From Hyphomicrobiales bacterium (lineage in GTDB: Bacteria > Pseudomonadota > Alphaproteobacteria > Rhizobiales > JALURZ01), in assembly GCA_027058735.1 (NCBI GenBank), contig JALURZ010000170.1, positions 1 through 10,697 of the forward strand: 10,697 nucleotides of DNA, in the 5' to 3' direction. Position numbers and translations under genes: made by a program. Below are positions 7,160-10,697 of the stretch, one piece after another. The notes below the pieces were generated by a model. That model was not told the DNA's origin, ran no database searches, and saw only the letters and a program-made list of their open reading frames with translations. Position 1 is the stretch's first letter, and the number at the start of each line of letters is the position of its first letter.

Positions 7160-7187
7160 GGGGCCGTGTATGCAATTGCACGGTCCC
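7160..7187 (+). terminator. hairpin after fdhB
   Basis: GGGGCCGTG (7160-7168) pairs with CACGGTCCC (7179-7187), nine pairs with one G-U, around a 10-nt loop. The sequence TGCAATTGCA inside is itself palindromic. No T-run follows. It sits 31 nt after the fdhB stop and may act as an mRNA 3'-protecting or processing stem that sets fdhAB levels above the downstream genes, or as a weak terminator. Confidence 0.4.
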
Positions 7188-7272
7188 GCCACCCGCGCCC
7201 TGCGGGCGACCGCGGGGCACAAGGCCTGCTGGACAGACGGGCCGGAAAAATGCGTTGGGGCCATGAATGCCC

Positions 7273-7371
7273 GCGCGGCGACAGGGACCGCCCGCGCGGC
7301 AACAGGGACCGCCGGCGCGGCAACAGGGACCGCCGGCGCGGCAACAGGGACCGCCGGCGCGGCAACAGGGA
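7273..7371 (+). repeat. 21-bp tandem repeat, four full copies plus a 15-bp partial
   Basis: Units start at 7273, 7294, 7315, 7336 and 7357; the last is cut after 15 bp. The core of each is GGCAACAGGGACCGCC; the first copy differs at two bases. Copies 2 to 4 are identical, which implies recent expansion. Each copy contains ACAGGGA, a Shine-Dalgarno-like element, and the last one (7364-7370) lies about 10 nt before the lipoprotein ATG at 7381. The array therefore multiplies the ribosome site of that gene. Because 21 is divisible by 3, all frames through it stay open, which creates false ORFs on both strands. It lies between fdhB and the lipoprotein gene. Confidence 0.95.
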
Positions 7372-7380
7372 ATGAGCAAT

Positions 7381-7572
7381 ATGAAAAGGCTTTTTGTCCT
7401 GAGCTGCATGATCGTGATCCTCGGTTTGTCGCTCGGGGCCTGCCGGAAGAGCGAACAGGGTCGTCCCTTGATGTACAAGAAGGGCACATATCTGGGCGCG
7501 CCCGACCAGAAAATATCGCCCGAAGCGCTGGAAAAGGCCCGTTTGGGAGCCTGGAGGCAGCGGGGTTTCTGA
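7381..7572 (+). CDS. small lipoprotein of the formate dehydrogenase operon
   Basis: 63 aa. The N-terminus MKRLFVLSCMIVILGLSLGAC is a classic lipoprotein signal: Lys-Arg, a hydrophobic core, and lipobox LGAC with lipidated Cys21. The mature part would be about 43 residues, periplasmic, membrane-anchored, polar and basic. It contains RPLMYKKGTYLGAPDQK and ends in a helical, Ala/Arg-rich segment (about 46-63). I recall similar short proteins with a K-G-x-Y-x-G pattern beside formate dehydrogenase genes, but no function is known to me. Its place between fdhB and the cytochrome b gene suggests an accessory or assembly role for the complex. An ATG at 7372 (three codons earlier) is possible, but it sits directly on the Shine-Dalgarno-like AGGGA, while 7381 has 9-nt spacing. 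An upstream ATG at 7267 would translate the tandem repeat in frame and bury the signal sequence, so I rejected it. Confidence 0.8.
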   Translation: MKRLFVLSCMIVILGLSLGACRKSEQGRPLMYKKGTYLGAPDQKISPEALEKARLGAWRQRGF

Positions 7573-7621
7573 GGGGTTGAAATAGTCGCGAACAGGGGTT
7601 TCGCAAGGAAAGGACGGATCA

Positions 7622-8710
7622 ATGCTGCGAAGGATTTTGAGGCTGCCGTCGCCGGGCGGGTTTTCTGGCCTGATCGTGTTTGCGCTGGCGGCGGCATTGT
7701 TCTTGGGGCTCGGCCCGGTCGGACTTCAGGCCCAGCAGGGCGGCAATGTGCCAGGCGCCGCACCTGGATATAACTATGAATTCTGGCGCGCGGTGCGCAA
7801 CGGCGTTCAGGGCAATGTGTCCATTCCCGACAAGAAAGCCGGCGTGCTTGTGCAATCGGAGGGCGACAACTGGCGCGCGGTGCGCAACGGTCCGGTCTCG
7901 GTTATCGGTGGCTGGGCGCTGCTGGGGATCATCATTCTGCTGGCCCTGTTCTTTTTGCTGCGCGGGCGGATCAGGATCGATCGCGGCCGCGGCAAGCGCA
8001 AGATCACCCGGTTCAACGCCCTTGAACGCGGGGCCCACTGGCTGACCGCGGTTTCGTTTCTGGTGCTGGCCTTCAGCGGGCTGAACATTCTCTACGGCCG
8101 CTACGTCTTGAAGCCGCTGCTTGGCCCTGAGCTGTTCGCCAGTCTTTCCCTGCTGGGCAAATATCTGCACATTTATCTGTCATTCGCTTTCATGACGGGA
8201 CTGGTCTTGATCTTCATCTTGTGGGTCAAGGACAATTTTCCCAACCGGCACGATCTGGAATGGATTGCGGAAGGCGGCGGGCTGTTCACGAAAGGATCGC
8301 ATCCGCCGGCCCGCAAATTCAATTTTGGCCAGAAGATCATTTTCTGGGCGGTCGTGCTCGGCGGCATTTCGATTTCCCTGTCCGGCCTTTCCCTGATGTT
8401 CCCGTTCGAGCTGCCGATGTTCGCCAAGACCTTCGCGGTGTTGAACATGCTGGGCCTCTCGTTGCCGAGCGAGCTTTCGCCCGTCGTTGAAATGCAGCTT
8501 GCGCAGATCTGGCATGCGATCGTGGCTCTGATCCTGATCGTCATCATGATCGCGCATATCTACATCGGCTCGATCGGCATGGAGGGCGCGTTCGATGCCA
8601 TGGGTTCGGGCGAGGTGGACGAAAACTGGGCCAAGGAACATCACTCCGTTTGGGTGTCGGAGATGAAGAAAAAGGGCGCGGCCAAGATGAAAAAGGCGCC
8701 CGCCGAATAG
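7622..8710 (+). CDS. fdhC: formate dehydrogenase cytochrome b subunit gamma
   Basis: 362 aa, FdoI/FdnI family cytochrome b (symbol fdhC or fdoI by convention). It anchors FdhAB in the inner membrane and passes electrons from FdhB to quinone via two b hemes. A cleavable-looking signal (1-37, ending in LQAQ) leads to a periplasmic extension. The extension carries the duplicated motif WRAVRNG (55-61 and 84-90). A membrane helix at 96-113 precedes the four-helix cytochrome core: about 137-158, 179-201, 237-260 and 294-316. Candidate heme ligands are His139, His183, His298 and His312. The family tail GMEGAFDAMGSGEV...WAKEHH (319-341) is present. It is longer than E. coli FdnI (about 217 aa) because of the N-terminal extension, which I recall in other alphaproteobacterial homologues. 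The Shine-Dalgarno is AAGGAAAGGA (7605-7614, 7-nt spacing). It starts 49 nt after the lipoprotein gene. Confidence 0.95.
   Translation: MLRRILRLPSPGGFSGLIVFALAAALFLGLGPVGLQAQQGGNVPGAAPGYNYEFWRAVRNGVQGNVSIPDKKAGVLVQSEGDNWRAVRNGPVSVIGGWALLGIIILLALFFLLRGRIRIDRGRGKRKITRFNALERGAHWLTAVSFLVLAFSGLNILYGRYVLKPLLGPELFASLSLLGKYLHIYLSFAFMTGLVLIFILWVKDNFPNRHDLEWIAEGGGLFTKGSHPPARKFNFGQKIIFWAVVLGGISISLSGLSLMFPFELPMFAKTFAVLNMLGLSLPSELSPVVEMQLAQIWHAIVALILIVIMIAHIYIGSIGMEGAFDAMGSGEVDENWAKEHHSVWVSEMKKKGAAKMKKAPAE
7783..7890 (+). repeat. exact 21-nt direct repeat inside the cytochrome b gene
   Basis: The same 21 nt (beginning CTGGCGCGCGG, ending CGCAACGG) occur at 7783-7803 and 7870-7890, 87 bp or 29 codons apart and in frame. 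They encode the WRAVRNG motif twice in the periplasmic N-terminal extension. Identity at synonymous positions suggests recent duplication or gene conversion, or strong constraint. Confidence 0.85.
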
Positions 8711-8741
8711 ACCCTGTCGACGCTTGGGGCATCCACGAGGA

Positions 8742-8758
8742 GACGCCGCCCCGGCGTC
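8742..8758 (+). terminator. hairpin between cytochrome b and WD40-cytochrome c genes
   Basis: GACGCCG (8742-8748), loop CCC, CGGCGTC (8752-8758): a perfect 7-bp stem 31 nt after the stop of the cytochrome b gene. No T-run follows. It may be a processing or weak termination point separating core fdh genes from the downstream module. Confidence 0.35.
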
Positions 8759-8814
8759 GGGAAACCGGCGATTGAGACGCCTAGGCACGTGTTGGCAACA
8801 GGGGACCTCCCGGC

Positions 8815-10233
8815 GTGACTGGATTTGTTCGTCCCTCAAGGCAGAACGGCCCGTTTTTCGCCTGGTGCCGGCTGTGCGCGGCGCTGCTTGCTGTCGCCGG
8901 CCTGGCCGTGGACGGGCTGAGGCCGGTGAACGCGCAGATGCCAGGGCGCGATCTGCTGGGCCATGGCGGCCCGGTGCGCGCCATTGACATTGCGCCGGAC
9001 GGCATGTTCGCCCTGACCGGCAGTTTTGACTATTCGGTCATTTTCTGGGAAACCGGTCCGGACGGACCGGTATTGAAGAAGCGTTTTCTGGCTCACGACG
9101 CCGCCGTCAGCGCGGTCAGGTTCGTCCCGCGCAGCTGGTTTGCCCTTTCCGGCAGCGATGATGGAACGCTCGCCCTGTGGAACCTGCACACATTGAAGCT
9201 GGAACGCCGGAAAAAGGGCCATGGCGCCAAGATTGCCGGACTTGCGGTTTCGCCCGACGGCGCGCTGGCCGCCACCGCGGGCTGGGACAAGGTCGTGCGC
9301 ATCTGGGACGTCGCCACGCTTGAGGTGCGTTACGAACTGAAGGGGCATCGGGGCAATGTCAACGCGGTGGCCTTTTCGCGCGACGGGTCGATCCTCTATT
9401 CGGCGGATACGAACGGCAGGGTTCTGGCATGGCAGGCCGGAAACGGCGCCGGCCCGCGGGTTGTCTACAACCATGGCTGGGGCATCAATGTGCTGGCGGC
9501 CCTGCCGCAGAAGAACCGGCTGCTGATCGGTGCGCTGAACGGCGATGTGCGTATCATCGACACCGTGTCGGGCGAGATCGTGCGCACTCTTGCCCGCCAT
9601 GACCGCCCGGTGCTTTCCGCGGTGGTGTCGGCCCGGCACGGGCTTGTCGCGGTCGCCACCGGCGGTGGCCAGATCCGGGTCTGGTCAACCGGCGACTGGG
9701 GTTCCCTTGGCGCGCTGGACTACCCTTATGGGCCGGTCTGGGCGCTGGGCATTTCGGGCGACGGGACGGGGGTCTATTATGCCGGGCTTGGGGATGCGGC
9801 CTTGTACTGGCAGGTGACGCCGCGCCGGCCCTTCGAGACGGTCAGGAGCGAGATTGCGCCCAAGAGTCGCCTGTCGGCCAATGCCGGGCCCGGCGAGAAG
9901 CAGTTCGTGCGCAAATGCAGCATTTGCCATACACTGTCGCCCGACGGCGGCAACCGTGCGGGCCCGACGCTCTACAAGGTGTTCGGGCGCCGGGCCGGTA
10001 CGCTTGCGGGCTATCCGTTTTCCGATGCCCTGAAGCGTTCCACCATTGTCTGGAATGAAGAAACGATTGCGCGTCTGTTTTATGAAGGGCCGGCGGAAGT
10101 AGTGCCGGGCACCAAGATGCCGTTGCAAAGGATGACCAATCCGGAAGAACGCGATGCTCTGGTGGCGTTTCTCAAGGAGGCCACCCAAAGCCGCGCGACG
10201 CCGGAAAAACAAGACCAGGAGGGGTCGCGATGA
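8815..10233 (+). CDS. exported WD40 beta-propeller fused to class I cytochrome c
   Basis: 472 aa. A signal peptide (about 1-40, hydrophobic 17-32, cleavage after VNA) sends it to the periplasm. Seven WD40-like blades follow. Their closing dipeptides are at 77-78 (FW), 121-122 (LW), 163-164 (IW), 205-206 (AW), about 248 (degenerate, ID), 289-290 (VW) and 331-332 (YW). The nearly constant spacing of 42-44 residues indicates a complete seven-bladed propeller. Residues 356-457 form a cytochrome c2-like domain with heme-binding CSICH (Cys368, Cys371, His372) and probable axial Met435 (GTKMP). The fusion implies a redox protein docked on, or sensing, a partner through the propeller. The partner and electron route are unknown; a formate dehydrogenase link is inferred from position. 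The start is GTG at 8815, with AGGGGA about 9 nt before. Its stop overlaps the next ATG (ATGA). Confidence 0.92.
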   Translation: MTGFVRPSRQNGPFFAWCRLCAALLAVAGLAVDGLRPVNAQMPGRDLLGHGGPVRAIDIAPDGMFALTGSFDYSVIFWETGPDGPVLKKRFLAHDAAVSAVRFVPRSWFALSGSDDGTLALWNLHTLKLERRKKGHGAKIAGLAVSPDGALAATAGWDKVVRIWDVATLEVRYELKGHRGNVNAVAFSRDGSILYSADTNGRVLAWQAGNGAGPRVVYNHGWGINVLAALPQKNRLLIGALNGDVRIIDTVSGEIVRTLARHDRPVLSAVVSARHGLVAVATGGGQIRVWSTGDWGSLGALDYPYGPVWALGISGDGTGVYYAGLGDAALYWQVTPRRPFETVRSEIAPKSRLSANAGPGEKQFVRKCSICHTLSPDGGNRAGPTLYKVFGRRAGTLAGYPFSDALKRSTIVWNEETIARLFYEGPAEVVPGTKMPLQRMTNPEERDALVAFLKEATQSRATPEKQDQEGSR

Positions 10234-10352
10234 AAGCCTTTCTGTTAAGTATGTGCGCGATGATCGCCATTGGCGCCTTCGCTTATTTCGGGCTGGAGGC
10301 CAGCGACAGGTCGGCGCAAAGTGTCTATTCGACCTCGTCGGTTCGCCATTGA
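10230..10352 (+). CDS. 40-aa exported or membrane micro-protein
   Basis: The protein begins MKAFLLSMCAMIAIGAFAYF: one hydrophobic segment (about 4-20) after a Lys, then a short polar tail ending in SAQSVYSTSSVRH. The ATG overlaps the stop of the WD40-cytochrome c gene (ATGA) and has a strong Shine-Dalgarno, AGGAGGGG (10217-10224, 5-nt spacing). Such coupling is good evidence that this short frame is translated. It may be a single-pass membrane peptide or a secreted peptide. I have a loose recollection of similar alphaproteobacterial peptides ending in a Y-S-x-x-x-V-R pattern, but no known function. Its last codons overlap the likely start of the protease gene. It is too short for most gene finders. 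Confidence 0.7.
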   Translation: MKAFLLSMCAMIAIGAFAYFGLEASDRSAQSVYSTSSVRH

Positions 10353-10697
10353 GCTGATCGCGCCGCGGGCGTGGCGCGCATGTTTGCTTGGCGCATGGGG
10401 GCTTGTATATCTTGCCGGCGCCGTGACATCGCCGCTATTCGCGGCGTCCCGCCAGATCCCGGTTGCGCGGCAGATGGCCGCGGTTGTCAGCGTTCTGCCG
10501 GACTGGCCGGCCGGCGCCTATGACGCCAGGGAGCCCGAGGGCAGCGGCGTTGTGCTGTTTGACGGCCTGACGATCATGACCGCGCTGCATGTTGTCGGCA
10601 GGGCGCGGTCCATTCGTGTGCGCACATCGGACGGACTGATACTCAAGGCGACCCTGAAGGCCCGGGACCGGGCAACCGACCTTGCCATGCTGACGAT
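10321..10697 (+). CDS. trypsin/HtrA-like serine protease, 5' part only
   Basis: 125 codons are visible; the gene runs off the right edge. A signal-like hydrophobic stretch (about 20-42, ending LFAAS) suggests export to the periplasm. The segment GSGVVLFDGLTIMTALHVV (75-92) carries the catalytic His90 in the T-A-x-H-V-V form. RDRATDLAML (116-124) carries the catalytic Asp120 in the T-D-L-A form typical of S1C/HtrA-like proteases. The nucleophile Ser would lie beyond the window, so activity cannot be judged. The start is uncertain. GTG at 10321 gives a 32-bp overlap with the micro-ORF but has only a weak ribosome site (ACAGG, 10306-10310). CTG 10354 and TTG 10384 are alternatives. The close overlap implies co-expression with the WD40-cytochrome c, whose folding or turnover it might control; this is speculative. 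Confidence 0.75.
   Translation, partial: MSIRPRRFAIELIAPRAWRACLLGAWGLVYLAGAVTSPLFAASRQIPVARQMAAVVSVLPDWPAGAYDAREPEGSGVVLFDGLTIMTALHVVGRARSIRVRTSDGLILKATLKARDRATDLAMLT

Noticed and set aside
7273..7371. CRISPR array
   Set aside because: Units abut directly with no unique spacers, and no cas genes are present; it is a simple tandem repeat.
7267..7572. A longer version of the lipoprotein starting at ATG 7267, with repeats translated in frame
   Set aside because: It would place about 38 Pro/Gln/Arg-rich residues before a textbook lipoprotein signal peptide. The ATG at 7381 has a well-placed Shine-Dalgarno.
7071..7580. Open frames through the 21-bp repeat on both strands (Ala-Thr-Gly, Pro-Ala-Arg-Gln-Gln-Gly and Arg-rich repeats)
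   Set aside because: The repeat length is a multiple of three and the unit has no stop, so every frame is open. None has a convincing ribosome site or sensible continuation except the lipoprotein gene, which starts after the repeat.
4325..7606. A 1093-codon open frame on the minus strand antisense to fdhA, fdhB and the tandem repeat
   Set aside because: It lies opposite clearly conserved fdhA and fdhB, its protein shows no recognisable domain, and it includes the translated 21-bp repeat. It is a product of GC-rich codon bias on the sense strand.

Overview
The window reads as chromosomal DNA of an alphaproteobacterium. It is GC-rich and densely coded, and its MoaA, TorD-family, formate dehydrogenase and cytochrome c2-like proteins are of alphaproteobacterial style. 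I cannot name the genus from sequence alone. Nearly all of the window serves one theme: a periplasm-facing, membrane-bound formate dehydrogenase, together with cofactor synthesis, a chaperone and several accessory proteins.

Layout. (1) 37-1062 (+) encodes an LDH2/malate-type NAD(P)-dependent oxidoreductase, probably a cyclic-imine (piperideine/pyrroline-2-carboxylate) reductase unrelated to the formate system. (2) 1049-2101 (-) encodes MoaA, the first enzyme of molybdopterin synthesis. It converges on gene 1, and the two 3' ends overlap by 14 bp. (3) 2102-2465 is a divergent intergenic region between moaA and the formate genes. (4) 2466-3074 (+) encodes a TorD-family chaperone. (5) 3357-3554 encodes a 65-aa Tat-signal protein of the 'formate dehydrogenase region' type. 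(6) 3629-6523 is fdhA (Cys rather than Sec at the active site), 6536-7129 is fdhB (four 4Fe-4S clusters), 7381-7572 encodes a tiny lipoprotein, and 7622-8710 encodes the cytochrome b subunit. (7) 8815-10233 encodes an unusual exported protein in which a seven-bladed WD40 propeller is fused to a class I cytochrome c. A 40-aa membrane or exported peptide follows (10230-10352, ATGA overlap). A trypsin/HtrA-like serine protease (from about 10321) then runs off the right edge.

How it fits together. MoaA begins the pterin cofactor. The TorD-like chaperone probably guards FdhA while the Mo/W-bis-MGD cofactor is inserted. FdhA is then exported by Tat, with FdhB probably carried along. Electrons would pass from formate through FdhA and the FdhB clusters to the b hemes of FdhC and then to quinone. 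The small lipoprotein and Tat peptide are likely assembly or structural accessories. The WD40-cytochrome c, micro-ORF and protease look like a second, periplasmic module attached to the same transcription unit. Its role is not evident and is the most interesting part of the window.

Non-coding structure is also notable. A 21-bp tandem repeat (7273-7371) reiterates a Shine-Dalgarno-like core in front of the lipoprotein gene. A second 21-bp-period repeat made of 10/11-nt half units (3187-3239) lies upstream of the Tat-peptide gene. Short GC-rich hairpins occur at several gene junctions.
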